From: Cyanidiococcus yangmingshanensis
Taxonomy: Eukaryota; Rhodophyta; Bangiophyceae; Cyanidiales; Cyanidiaceae
Assembly (NCBI GenBank): GCA_013995675.1
Contig: VWRR01000016.1
Location: 124,001-188,000 of the forward strand
DNA: 64,000 bases
Reading direction: 5' to 3'
Below the pieces are notes generated by a model. It saw nothing but the letters and a program-made list of their open reading frames with translations. It did not search any database and was not told the DNA's origin. Below are positions 1 to 11,689 of the stretch, one piece after another. The translations under genes were made by a program, and so were the position numbers. Positions within the stretch are counted from its first letter, which is position 1, and every line of letters begins with the position of its first letter.

Positions 1-1
1 C

Positions 2-589
2 CCAGCGCAGCAATATGGCTACTTTTTGCTCATGAATATTCTTTTCAGTCTGTTCACGACAAGTTTGGGCCAGTTGCTGGCTGCGCTGCTCAGCTCCCAA
101 GTGGTTGGCGTCATGATTACCGGTATGCTTATCCCGCTGATGAATGTCTTCTCGGGCTTCTTGCAGCCGTACCCAGATATACCGCATTGGCTCTGGTGGG
201 CCTACTATGCTGACCCCTATCGCTGGGCGTTGGAGGGTGTTGTGGTTGCCTGCGTCGATAACGTGGCCTTTCATTGCGATCCAGGGGAATATGGCTACTT
301 CCCGCTGCCGCCCAGCTTTCACGGTAGCTGCAGCAATAATGGCACATTGGATTATTTTAACGAACCTAGCAAAGCAGTGTGTGAAGCAGCAGGTGTCACA
401 CCCTCAGGGGTTCCGGGTGTCGAGTGCTGTGGTTATTGCCCGGTCACCAACGGTCGACAAATTATCGAACAGTTTGGCCTGCACGCCAACTGGAAGTGGA
501 TTGATATCGGGGCGGTCGCTGGCTTCTACGCCCTGTTCCGCATAGCCAACACACTGGCGCTTCTCTATATTCGCCACCTGAATCGATAA
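2..589 (+). CDS. ABCG (WBC/PDR-type) ABC transporter, C-terminal part
   Basis: The frame is open at the left edge, so the ATP-binding domain and first membrane helices lie outside; 195 residues are visible. Two hydrophobic helices (about residues 10-28 and 35-55) are followed by SGFLQPYPDIPHWLWWAYY, which matches the conserved 'FSGF..P...IP.WW.W.Y' segment of the ABCG membrane domain. A long Cys-rich loop (about residues 75-145, with CCGYC) is the usual extracellular loop, and a final helix ends in YIRHLNR. ABCG proteins export lipids, sterols or hydrophobic compounds at the plasma membrane or organelles; the substrate cannot be told from this fragment. Family assignment is firm; full- versus half-size is unknown. 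Confidence 0.88.
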   Translation, partial: PAQQYGYFLLMNILFSLFTTSLGQLLAALLSSQVVGVMITGMLIPLMNVFSGFLQPYPDIPHWLWWAYYADPYRWALEGVVVACVDNVAFHCDPGEYGYFPLPPSFHGSCSNNGTLDYFNEPSKAVCEAAGVTPSGVPGVECCGYCPVTNGRQIIEQFGLHANWKWIDIGAVAGFYALFRIANTLALLYIRHLNR

Positions 590-2254
590 AAGTTGCAGTT
601 GAGAGCTTTCCGTAGTGGACGGCAGGAACGACGTCGTCACAAGGATGTTCGGAGAAGTATTCCTTGTCGGTATTCGCGCTTCGGTCGCAGAGCGCGGTCG
701 ACTGTCAAGGAGAGGTACCTGTGATTGGGGACTTGGTTGCCACAACAGCAACAATGATCAGGACCGTGGCTCACTGCACAGTAAACACCCCGTTTGGACA
801 GATTTCCCCCAAAGGACACGATAGAGCGCCCTGACCTCCGACGTTCATTGGTGCGGACCGCTCGATCACAAGAAAGAAGCGAGTCTATTCAGCCCTGTAT
901 GAAGGAGCGTGGCCACCGGATCCGAGCCTGCCGTTCAGCGATGGAGCACTGGGCGTGATACTGTCCACTGAAAATTTTCATACTAGTCTCTGAACGGACG
1001 ATAATAAATACAGACAGATACAGCAACGAGTGTCGACGAGACGCATGAGAACCTGTTCGTATATAGCCACGATCCAGAACCTCACATGGTTGCTATGCTC
1101 TTTTTGATAATGCCTCGGAGGAGGCTCAAAGCGCACGATTCCGCCAGAGCCTCGTTTCAGACCAGGGCCAATGTCGTTCCAGGTAGATGGATTGTTTTCA
1201 TCGCGTCTCCTTCGCGGCGAGCGGGCATTCCTGCATCCAGCTGGCGCTGCCGTGATGGCTGAACAAAATCGAAACGACTTGGAGGATCTCGCAAGCAGCA
1301 ATGCTTGCCGTACCCGCGCAGAACGAATCACGAATCCTTCGCGTTCAGAGTAGTTTTGCGGCTTCCTCATGTGTCCGGTTAGGTCAGCCGTAAATGCTAG
1401 CGTTTGCCTTGCACCCATTTCAGGCGCTCGCTGCACGAACCCAAGTAGAGGGGATATCAAAACCCCGACCAGAGCTGGACCTTAACCTGGGATCTACCCA
1501 GGTTGCAACACTCGGTCTACGGATGCAGGACCTTTAGTACCGCGAACGGTGCTGTGCATCGGACCTGCAAGCAGTGCTCCGATCCAAACGAGCCGAAGCA
1601 CACGATTCCTCAAGGATCCGAGCCGCCAGGTCTCGTCTTCGAAGTCAAGCCCTCTTCTCAATCAAGAGCACATGGATCGAGGTATCCCCATGAGCGCTCA
1701 CGGTTCGTGAAGTATCAAGTAAAACTCCCCCAAAAACACGAGTCCACACCATCGCTCGATATCATCATGGAATGCAACTTGATAGGGTCTCCGCCCCTTG
1801 ATAGCGATGAACCCTGCTGCTCGCTTGAACCCAGATCGACGTCAAAGATGTTTATACGTCATCGATCCCTTTTGCACCACCACGTCTATACCAGATGCCG
1901 CAGCAAAGCACACCTCATTTTAGATCAGGTCTCGAGCATATCACCGACCAATCTCTTCTGGGTACTGCAGTCCTCGCATATCCCGCATCGAAGGGTAGAG
2001 CGCAGGACTTGAACCGCGTTCAACACGCGATGCCGCCAGTACACGCCAAGACGGCTCAAACAAAGACGATGCCTCGATGCCGGACTGGGAACGTTGGTGG
2101 TGGTGGCGGCGGCGTCATTACGCTGAGAAAAACAACATTGCTTCTCAAACGTGACAGTTCAGCGAGTCTCCAAACCATTAGGACATTGAAATCACCAAGA
2201 ATTTATCAGAGTTCGTGTTGCACACCGTGTTACTGAAGCGTCTCGCTCGACGAC
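590..2254. other. Intergenic, no supported gene
   Basis: Open frames here (for example 1503-2012 plus and 978-1460 minus) show no recognisable domain and a composition typical of chance frames. A short GGT/GGC triplet run lies at about 2095-2114. The stretch just before 2255 should hold the ABCC promoter, but no clear element was seen. Confidence 0.6.
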
Positions 2255-5200
2255 ATGGTTACAAAGCCAGCAGCTGATAGCAAAAGCTCGCTGGTGTCAC
2301 CCGAGCAGCATGAGGAACAGTTCCGTTTATTTGAGGAAGAGAATGATTATGAATGGTCATCTGGTTCGTTCTCTAACGTGCCTTCCAAGCCGACTACGGG
2401 TCAGCAAAACAAAGTTTTGTCTCAAGTTCGCTGTCCCGAGAGTGAAGCGAGCCTCTTTTCTCGAGTCACATTCAAGTGGCTCAGTGATCTTTTAGAATTA
2501 GGGAGAACAAAACCGTTAGAGCTAGAAGATCTCTGGGCACTGCCATCAATCGATGATCCGAGTCGTCTCAGTGCTCGTTTCTGTACGGCTTGGAACAGAC
2601 GCTGCTCTCGACGAAAGCAACCAAGCCAATCTGAAGCAGGGACGCGGCCTGAACGGGGTCTGGCTGCCTCGTTGGCAAAACTGATATTCTCCAGAGGGTA
2701 CCCAGAGGTCCCAACAAGAGATGTGGATGAGGAACAGATGAATATGCAGGCATTGGTACCGGAGGTGCAACATAATAGCGACCAGTCGAGTGCATCGTCG
2801 GTGACGCTAGCACAATCTGATGGGCGAACTGCCGTGGATGGACCCGGCCTCGGCTCCCTGGCATTCGCCCTGGTCGATGCCTTTGGGCTTCGCTGTCTGG
2901 GTTCAGCCCCGCTGAAGCTCTGCTACGATCTGCTGAACTTTGTTGGGCCCGTCGCCCTCGAACGCATGCTCAGGTTCCTGGATCGCGATGCCAGTCAACA
3001 GGCGACCAGCGGTCTCGGTGAAGGTTTTATCTACGCGTTGGCGCTCTTCCTCGCTCCGGTGTTTCAGTCAGTCTGTCTTCATCAGTATTTCCACTTGAAC
3101 TATCGGGCGGGTTTGCAGGCTCGTGCGGCACTCATGGCAGCCATCTATGAGAAGACACTCCGTCTGACGGTTTCATCGCGGAACCAGCACTCGTCGGGCG
3201 AAATTGTCAATTTGCTGGCAGTCGATACGCAACGGGCTACAGTTGACCTCACACCCTATCTGCATATCCTCTGGTCAGGTCCATTGCAGATCATGATCGC
3301 TATGGTGTGCCTCTATCGAGTTGTCGGCATGGCTGCTTTTGCTGGATTCATGCTTATGGCGGCGTTGATTCCAGTGAATGCATGGTTGGCTCGACGAATC
3401 GGAAAGCGCAGTCGCGAGCTGATGGAACGCAAGGACGAGCGAATTCGGCTCCTTGACGAGGTCCTCGCTGGGGTCCGACAGATCAAAATCATGGGTTGGG
3501 AGCAGGCCTTTTTTCAGCGTATTCAGGAGGCCAGACGGCGAGAAGCTTCCGTGCTGAGACACAAGCAGCTGCTTGAGGCGTTTTCGAACTTTTCGTGGTC
3601 GGCTGCTCCAGTCGCAACAGCACTCGTTACCTTCGGGGTCATGGGTCTGGGAGCGCAGGCCCAGCGTTTGACGCCCGCTACGGCTTTTAGCGCGTTGACC
3701 CTCTTTAATATTCTAAGATTTCCTTTGAGTGTCTTCCCCGATGTCATTAGTTCTTTGGTCGATGCCCGCGTGAGCCTAAGGAGAATTCAGGCTTTCCTCT
3801 GTCACCATGAGGTGCCTCGAAAATCGAGTCGAAGCCTTATCGCTGGGACGAGCACTGACGTTGCTGCTAATGTGGGACTCGATACCGTCGGACTGATGCG
3901 AGCCCTAGAACCCGAATGGACTCCAGTGGACGATATGTCTGCCTCGACGAGGGCAACTGTCCGGAATCAAGTGTCCCCTGTTGACGCACAGATCATCACC
4001 TCGAGCGACGACCAAGCAGCTGAATCTCGGGTTGATTTCATTCCAGAGGCAAAAGACGCCCGAGAGGTGCGCTGCTGCCCGCCAGTTCAAATGAACTCGG
4101 CCGTGTCGACATCACCTTCACTCCTTGTCCCTGACTCGGATTCGAACCAGCATTCGGGGAATGCAGCACGCGCTTCTCGTACTGAACAGGCAAAGCCTTC
4201 GGACAGCGCACTGCCCTCGAAGACGAACTTGCCCGAGTCACAGGCACACGAGACGCCATCTCAAGCAACAGATGTGGTTATCTCGATTCGGCACATGTCC
4301 TATGCGTTCGAGCCAATCGACTGGAAACAGTCTATGGCAGCGAATGCTTCAACTCGGTTGAACTCGTCAAACAGCCTCGACGAGTCGCACCGCTGGCCTT
4401 CAGGAGCGATGGCAGCCGTACCGTCGACGCACCCTGCCGTGTACGCTGTGAATCCCAACAGTCAAGGACACTCGGTTGTGTCGCCAGCACCTGCAGGTGA
4501 ACGATCCGGTCATGTGGCGATCCCGCTTGTCACTGGGCAAGCAGAGCGCGACATGACGATCGTGCCGCTGCCGGAGCAACCTCCACTTGAAGCAGCATCG
4601 TATACTCTTGTTCGAGACGGCGAACAAGGACTATGGGAGAAATCCGCCTCCAGTGCCGCATCTCCATGTATTCTCCATGATATCACACTGCAGATTCGCC
4701 GAGGACAGCTTGTCATAGTCAGTGGCGAAGTTGGCAGTGGCAAATCATCGCTTCTGCAGGCACTATTAGGAGAGATGTACGCGATTCCATCGGTGATGTA
4801 CGCTGAACCAGTCCATACGACATCTGCGACGCGTACAGAAAACAAAGAGCCCAACGAGTTCTGCCACCATCTTGTTCGGGCGGGAATCATCGGATATTGT
4901 CCACAGGAGCCGTACATCATCAACGCCTCGTTACGAGACAACATTCTCTTTCACTCGCCAATGAATGAGACTCGTTACCGGGAGGTACTGGAGGCTACGG
5001 CGTTGGTCGATGATCTGGCGCAAATGGCGGACGGTGACTTGACAGAGATTGGCAGCAAGGGCATCAACTTGAGCGGAGGTCAGAAAGCACGAGTGGCACT
5101 GGCCCGCGCACTCTACTCCCAGGCCGAGCTGCTCCTGCTCGATGATCCCTTATCTGCAGTGGATGCATCCGTTGGTCGTATTCTCTTTGAGAAAGCCATC

Positions 5201-7899
5201 TGTGGGCCATTAAGTCGAGGTCGAACTCGGGTCCTCGTGACGCATCACTCGCAGTGGCGAGTCCGTGCGGACCTGACGTTTGAGCTCGAATCCGGGCGCA
5301 TCAGAAGTATTCGATCACAGACCCGCCCGTTGGCGATACCGAACGCTGATCCAGAACGGTATGCACTCGCACATGCGCTGGATGCATCCATGACCTCAGC
5401 ATCGAACGGGATAGCTCTGTCGATAGAGGCCGGGCAAAGGTGTCATCGTGACAAGTCGGACCCGTTCACGACAGAGATGGGTGAATTTGACGAGCAATCG
5501 GGCCATGAACACCTCTCTTTCGTGTCATGGAACGAAACCAAGGATGGATTCCAAGCTCAGGATATCCAGCCTCAAGGACTGCACCAGGGACAAGGTGTGA
5601 ACCCTCCGAGCCTATTGGGCGTAGCCCCGACGCAGAACTCTCAAGCCACATCCATGCGCAGCATACCAAAAGCAGTGTCCAAGGAGCCAACTGTTCCAAG
5701 CAAATCTTCTAGATTTCTGTCGACAGCGGACACACGTGAGGAATCGGAACCGAAATCAGGAGGCCGGGTCCATCTGCCAAGTCGTCTGGTGGTTCGCGAG
5801 CACCGCGAGACCGGCTCGGTGAAGCGGAGTGTCTACAGGGCTTATTTTGCTGCAGCTGGACGGGTGTTGCTGTCGGCAACTCTGATTACCGCCATTCTGG
5901 CGCAAGTGTTTCGCATCGCGACCGACTCCTGGTTAGGCGTTTGGTCCGATGCAAGTCAACGTGCTCTTCAGCAGACACCAGGACGGCTTGCATCTCTTCT
6001 GAAGACGAGACCTGGACGCTTTGCAGCGTCGTTTGAGCCGCAAACTGATACTGCATGGACGCTGACAACTCGCCCGAGTGTCGTTGTCGCCCGCCTACAA
6101 ACCTCTGAGGAGGACAAGGATAACTTTGGACGCATGCCGTACCAGACAAAGGGCTCTGGAGTAGGAGAACACCATTGGACTTGGCGTGCGTTCGACAGTC
6201 AGGCGCGATCAGAAGAGCAGCAACGACCGACAACGTCGTCGTCAATGCATTTCTACCTGCTTATCTATGCTTTGCTGAATGCTTCGACGCTGCTGATGCT
6301 CCTCCTTCGAGCAATTCTCGCTGCGCTGAGCACCCTCTCGGCAGCGGTCAGTATCCACACGAGGCTTTTGCGTCTCGTCCTACGAGCACCGACTGCCTTT
6401 TTCGACGCGACTCCGGTCGGCCGTATCCTGAATCGCTTCAGCAAGGACCAGGATGCCTTGGACGAAGATCTGCCGTACGCACTGCTCTCCTTTCTCAACT
6501 GCATCCTCCAAGTTCTGGGTGTCGTCTGGGTTACGAGCACAGTGACGCCAATCATGCTTCTTGTGCTTCTGCCCATTGGATTCCTCTACTATCGATTGGC
6601 ACGTTACTATTTATGCTCGTCGCGCGAGCTCAAACGTCTCGAGGCCATGAGCAAATCTCCCTTGCTGGCGCGAATGGGAGAGACCGCCGCTGGCATTCCG
6701 GTAATCCGTGCCTTTGATATCACCAATGAGCACATCCGCACTTTTCTGGTCTCCATCGCCGATCATATGCGACCGTATCTTTATTCGGTGGCCTGCAATC
6801 GGTGGCTCTCGTTTCGACTGGAGCTCTTCAGTGCCGTCACTGTATTTGCCACGGCGTTGGCGGCGTTACTCTTTCGACGGAGTATAAGCGCTGCAGCAGC
6901 GGGTCTTTCCATCACCTACAGTCTCATGGTTACCCAGACACTGTCCTGGCTGATTCGCATGACGACCGAGGTCGAGAACGGCATGAGTGCGGTAGAACGG
7001 ATGCTGTGGGAGATTCCCAGCGAAGCACCTGAGTTCAATCCAGGTTCTGTACCGGACAACTGGCCATCTCGTGGACAAGTCGTGTTTCGGGATGTCTGGA
7101 TGCGCTATCGTCCAGAACTTGCTCCGACACTGATGGGCGTTTCGTTTACGATCGAGCCTGGACAACGCGTTGGCCTGGTTGGACGCACCGGAGCAGGCAA
7201 GTCATCCATTGCGAAAGCCCTCTTTCGTACCGTGGGGGATCCACTCGATGCGGGCTCAATTTACGTCGATGGAATCAACATTGGACAGGGTTGGGGTCGC
7301 TCAGCTTCGAGAGCGTCTAGCGATGGTCGCCCAGGACAATATCCTCTTTATGGGCACCATTCGAGACAATCTTGACCCATTTCATCGTTACTTCTGATGC
7401 GCAGTTGTGGCAGGTCCTTGGCCAAGTCCATCTTGTGGATACGTTCAGGCCGGATGACGTTCCACAAACCCCTCATGGCGTCCACGCTACGGAGCTATAC
7501 GGAGCAACCGGGAAACCAACAGCGCATGGGCGGTGCCCACCGATGGCTTTTTCGACTCGCTTCGCGTCGCTGGATGCGGTGGTTGCCGAAGCCGGGGCCA
7601 ACCTCTCCGCTGGCCAGCGGCAACTGGTCTGCCTCGCTCGAGTGCTGCTCCGTCAACCATGCGTGCTGGTCCTGGACGAGAGCACAGCAAACCTGGACTA
7701 TGAGACGGATCGGGCGATTCAACAAACCATCCGCGAGTGTCTGCAAGGATCCACCCTTCTTATCATTGCCCATCGTATCTGTACAGTGCTAGAATGTGAC
7801 CTCATTATCGGTTTAGCAGATGGTCGAGTGCTCGAGACTGGTTCACCAGCCGAGCTCTTGTCCCGTTCCGACTCGCTTTTCCGTCAATTAGCGGAATGA
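2255..7899 (+). CDS. ABCC/MRP-type ABC transporter, full length, two frame breaks near the 3' end
   Basis: MRP-like exporters pump glutathione or other conjugates and anions, often into the vacuole. Domains in order: N-terminal L0-like region; first membrane domain (about residues 215-510); first ATP site with GSGKSS (about 826), signature LSGGQKAR (about 938) and LLLLDDPLSAVDA; second membrane domain (about 1190-1550) with the ABCC hallmark SSRELKRLEAMSKSP; second Walker A GRTGAGKSS (about 1642); then LSAGQRQ and LVLDESTANLD. The first ATP site has DD where the catalytic Glu normally sits, as is usual for MRPs. The frame changes twice: near 7288-7292 (one extra G, expected GQVGVAQLRERL) and near 7388-7396 (one extra base, expected DPFHRYSDAQLW). 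Conservation on both sides of each break argues for a functional gene with indel errors. Long low-complexity insertions sit before and inside the first ATP domain. The start is the first ATG of the frame. Confidence 0.93.
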
Positions 7900-9313
7900 A
7901 CAGGGTGTTGCGGGTCTGCATCAAAAGCCAGCTTCAGGCACCGAGGCAGCGACACCGACACGAGCACACGGATCAGGGGCTTGTGCGCACCCCACTCGAA
8001 CAGGAACAGGAACAGGAACATGAGTGAAGTCTAGGCACCAATGGACCTCGTCCAGGCAGCGTTGCCTATCACGAACGATTACCTGGATCTGACAGGTTCA
8101 GGAGCCGCATCGAAACGAATGCTGAATAGAGACCTGTCCCATCCGCTCGAGCGAACTCGTCGTACTTGTGCGTTGATTGCGCTGCGCTCGCGAGTCCCAG
8201 AGAATCAAATGGGAATGGAATGGATCATCATTGGCTGGTTCCCATAGAAACGATCGTTCCGGAGACGCCGTTGGAACACTGTAAACTGCTTTGGAAAGTA
8301 GTACAGTCCAGTGCTTTCATTTCTGACTTGCGTGCCATCGATGATGCCACGCAGGGATGCTGCATAACCTTGTGCACGAGTCATAGCGTTCGTGTGTTCC
8401 GCCCACGATCAGAAGCGTCCCCAGACCGTATCCGTACTGGAAACCGATCTGGAGACTCAGGTTTGAATGCGTCTGGTCAACGACGTCTACGCGATACGAA
8501 ACGGAGGTTGGCGGTCGGGTTCCTGATGCCGTTGGTCATTCTCGGTGAGGCCAACAACCGAGATTCGCACGTTCCACGAGGATGACGATGAGGGCGCCAG
8601 ACCTACCCGTCCAGCTCGTTCTCAATCGCGTGAAACTTGCGCGATTCAACTCGTTGGGCGGCTCGGCTAGTACGACGCGAGACAGGGTAACCGAAGCGAC
8701 AGTCGAGATTCGTTCGCATACCAAGGCCCTGAGTCTCAGTGGCGTTAGGGAGCACAACGCACGACACTCCATATTTTTGCTCCATTGGGCTGCTTGGACG
8801 GGATCCATGTTAACTTGTTCGCAGAGTCATGGACATATCTCGTTGGTGTTCGATTCGTTCTTAGTCAAAGTCTTCTCGGGGTAATGATCACGCGCATTGA
8901 TTCGCCATCTTTTCGTGACCATGAGTCTCTGTCCAAGCATGGATGCTATCCGAAACAGGAACATGGAGTCGATCGCTGCTGTGCCGACTGCAGGCCGGTC
9001 ATTCATCGCTCAGCTTGAGGAATAGAGGGCTGATGCTTCAATAAAGCTCTTGGCACTGATCAGTGGTTCGCCACAACCACCATGATCCTCTGAACCTTGT
9101 CCCTATGTTTCTGACCCAGAGACCTGAGGGTGCGGCACAGCCCAAGTGCTGCGGCTCGTCCGCACGACAAGCAGCAATCACCATGTGTGTGGAGTATGAC
9201 GTATTGAAGGGTGGCTTCCTCGCGAGATCGTCCCTACCAGCGTAAAAAGGTGCCAGATCTCAAGTATTTCGAGTAGCCGGTCAAAGTCGCTGCCTTGTTT
9301 GGGAATGGGCCGT
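7900..9313. other. Intergenic, no supported gene
   Basis: It separates ABCC (plus) from the MT-A70 gene (minus), so it holds both 3' ends. Apart from the short hexamer repeat at 7998-8020, frames such as 8166-8585 (plus) have no recognisable domain. Confidence 0.6.
7998..8020. repeat. Short GAACAG tandem repeat
   Basis: The hexamer GAACAG is repeated almost four times just downstream of the ABCC stop, probably in its 3' untranslated region. A simple microsatellite. Confidence 0.85.
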
Positions 9314-10877
9314 TCAGCTGCTGTCCACAACAGAGGGTTCGCGGCCAGTTCCCTGTACTACAGAGACCCAAGACGAGCGCATGCAGGCAGTCTGGTCCGC
9401 CCAGATACACAGCATGTCGCCATCGCGCGTGACCTCGGGCAACATTGTCTCCACTAGATGGTAGAAAAACTCGGGACGGCGACAACCGCCGCTCATTCTG
9501 CGTAAAGGCACAAAGTCGTAACAGAGATCGGGATTTCGTTGATGCGCCAGTTCAATATGGGGTCCCTGCCGACGAAGCAGCAAACACGTCTCATGGCTAG
9601 ACGAGAAAACGGTCTGGGAAGTTGCACCGCAATCCTTTGATGCAGACGCATCCGGAGGGAGCCATGTCGACACCACTGCTGCAATCCGATTATTGGTCCA
9701 CTTGTATACCACACAGAAGCTTTCCACAAACTGAAAGCCACCGCCTCCGCCACGTGAAGCTTCTTCACTGAACCAATGCAAAGTCTCGGTGATGCGCGTC
9801 TTAGGCACCCAGATGAATACAAATCCGTAGGGCACGATCTCGTGGATTTGAAGGGATAGAAGTTGCTCGACACGGAAATTGGAGTCGGCCCACAAGGGCG
9901 GGTCCAGCACAACACAGCGAAACCGGCGACCGCCCAGGGATTGACATAGCAACCCTGGGGCACGAAGCAAGTCCTCCAATGCGATGATCCGACCTTGTTG
10001 GTGATTTCGAGCTAGTTGTTGCTCTCCTTCTACAACCTCACTAAAGGGTTTGATTGTCCGCGCCCAGCTAGTAGGAAGAGGATATTCGGCAGGTATCGTA
10101 TCGCGAAGAATACCTTCGGCTGCAAGTCGTCGCCGACGAACCCGCAATGCAGCTGGAATCATTGCCGCAGCTTGGGCAGCAGCCAGGGCATCGCCACCAG
10201 CACTCAGACGCATCATGAGTGCTGCTCGGGCCTTCCACAGCTCGATCGCAACTCGGTTAGACTCGCTGCGCTCCGACCGAGCACGTGACAAGCGTCCAGG
10301 AAATCGAATGATCCGCTCACTCTCCGATGCTTCGTCCCAGAGGAGGTCATCGTCGTCGTAGTCCGAGAGCTGGTCTACATCCGAGATTCCGGCGCCGAAG
10401 AGCACTGCATCAAGGCCGTATTCTGCCAGCACCCGCTCGAAGGCGGAGTCGTCAAGTGAGCCCATCGCAAGTAGATCATTCGGGATACCGCTACTGCCCT
10501 GATCGTTGAGCGCAGTCATATTTGCCAACATGTCCACGGAGAAATAGGAGGTCTGCCGAAAGAGTTCCGCCTGCTCGGCAGCGGTGAGCGTAGCACCTGC
10601 TCTCCGTCTTTGGGGAGCTTTTATTCTCTCCATTTACCACTTCTTGGTTGGTTTGAGAGGCCTTTGCCGCTTGCAAGCGCTCTAGCGCCTCGAACTTGCG
10701 CATGATCATCTCCGGCGTCTCGTCGTCATCCGCGTAGCCAAGATAGTATGCTGGATCAACAGATACCACCGGTCGCTGTGACCCAAAACGGGCTGCTGCT
10801 CGCCTTCTTGGCCTGCACGGTCTTTCTGACTCTTCGTAACTTCGGTCTGGAGAGTTCGGACTCGTTTTCTGGGGCAT
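9314..10877 (-). CDS. MT-A70 family RNA N6-adenosine methyltransferase (METTL3/METTL14-like)
   Basis: MT-A70 enzymes transfer methyl from S-adenosylmethionine to adenosine N6 in mRNA and work as METTL3-METTL14 heterodimers in the nucleus. The main frame (439 residues from 10633) has the catalytic strand RCVVLDPPLWADSNFR, then IHEIVPYGFVFIWVPKTRI (the 'G.iFlWv' strand), VYKWTNN (the 'W.KTN' region), HETCLLLRR and RRPEFFYHLVETMLP, in family order. The motif is DPPL, intermediate between METTL3 DPPW and METTL14 EPPL. A second frame starting at ATG 10877 encodes a charged leader ending MRKFEALERLQAAKASQ and runs into the main frame near 10600-10640; I read it as the true N-terminus joined by a one-base break. 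Which subfamily it belongs to is uncertain. Confidence 0.85.
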
Positions 10878-11689
10878 TTTGCGTACCTACGAGACGATTC
10901 AAAGGTCTTACGAAAGCGTAAACGAGAATGGACTCGCCACCAATCGTTTCGCGCCAAATGGGCGATGGTCCAAGGACGTCCGGCTTGGTGGCGACCACCT
11001 CCCAACGTTGCGTCCTCCGAGCATCCGCTCCCAAAAGACTGGACTAGGAAGTGATCCGTTTGGCCACAAGGTTGTTATTGAAATGAATGAAGGTGTTTAT
11101 GTCACCAAAACGGTTGATTTCTTTCTTTATACATGTATTAAGCTCTGATGAAAAGAACTATTCATCTGGGCTCTAGCGCTGCCGCAATGGCTGGACGCGC
11201 TAGGACGCTCGAGAAAAGCCTCGCTTCTATCAAGCGCTCTATGAATGATCTGTCTGCTGCATGATGGAAAAGCAAAAGTATCCTTTGAGCGTTTCTAGGA
11301 GTATAACCAGGATGCCAATGTGGAGGTATCGAGGCCTGTGTGCGGTAGTCTCTCATGCGCTCTGGCGACGCGGCGCTCACGTCAATACGAAGCACAAATA
11401 GGTAAGAGCTGGTGTAACAACGGCCGAGGTTTCCATTAAATGATTCTTTCGGGTCGTCAGAGAGCCATAAGCGCTCTAGGGGCCGTCTCCCTGTGCGTAC
11501 TTTGTCGTGTGGCAACCTCGGCTTGTCAAGGCGATTCTAGCGCGGCGATGATCGGCCGCTCGTGTCCTTTAATTGTCTGGAATTTTTCTTCAATCCATGA
11601 ATCAAGATCGGCTCTGACGATCGACGGGTTTGGCGAGCCTCCACCACTGTGTTCTCAGGGCACTCGGGAGGTCTCATGCGGTAACACAT
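10878..11689. other. Intergenic, no supported gene
   Basis: Between the MT-A70 start and the FANCJ stop, both on the minus strand. A 117-codon minus frame at 11162-11515 matches nothing I know; it could be an extension of the FANCJ C-terminus after another break, but nothing supports that directly. Confidence 0.55.

Noticed and set aside
978-1460. 160-codon minus-strand frame as a gene
   Set aside because: No domain, biased toward Arg/Ser as in shadow or chance frames, and no supporting signals.
1503-2012. 169-codon plus-strand frame as a gene
   Set aside because: No recognisable family, and composition typical of non-coding DNA in this window.
1995-2030. tRNA-like GGTTCAAGTCC on the minus strand
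   Set aside because: Only two of five T-stem pairs form and no other arm fits.
6265-6576. Antisense frames inside ABCC, FANCJ, KCS and other large genes
   Set aside because: They are shadows of real coding sequence on the opposite strand with no independent support.
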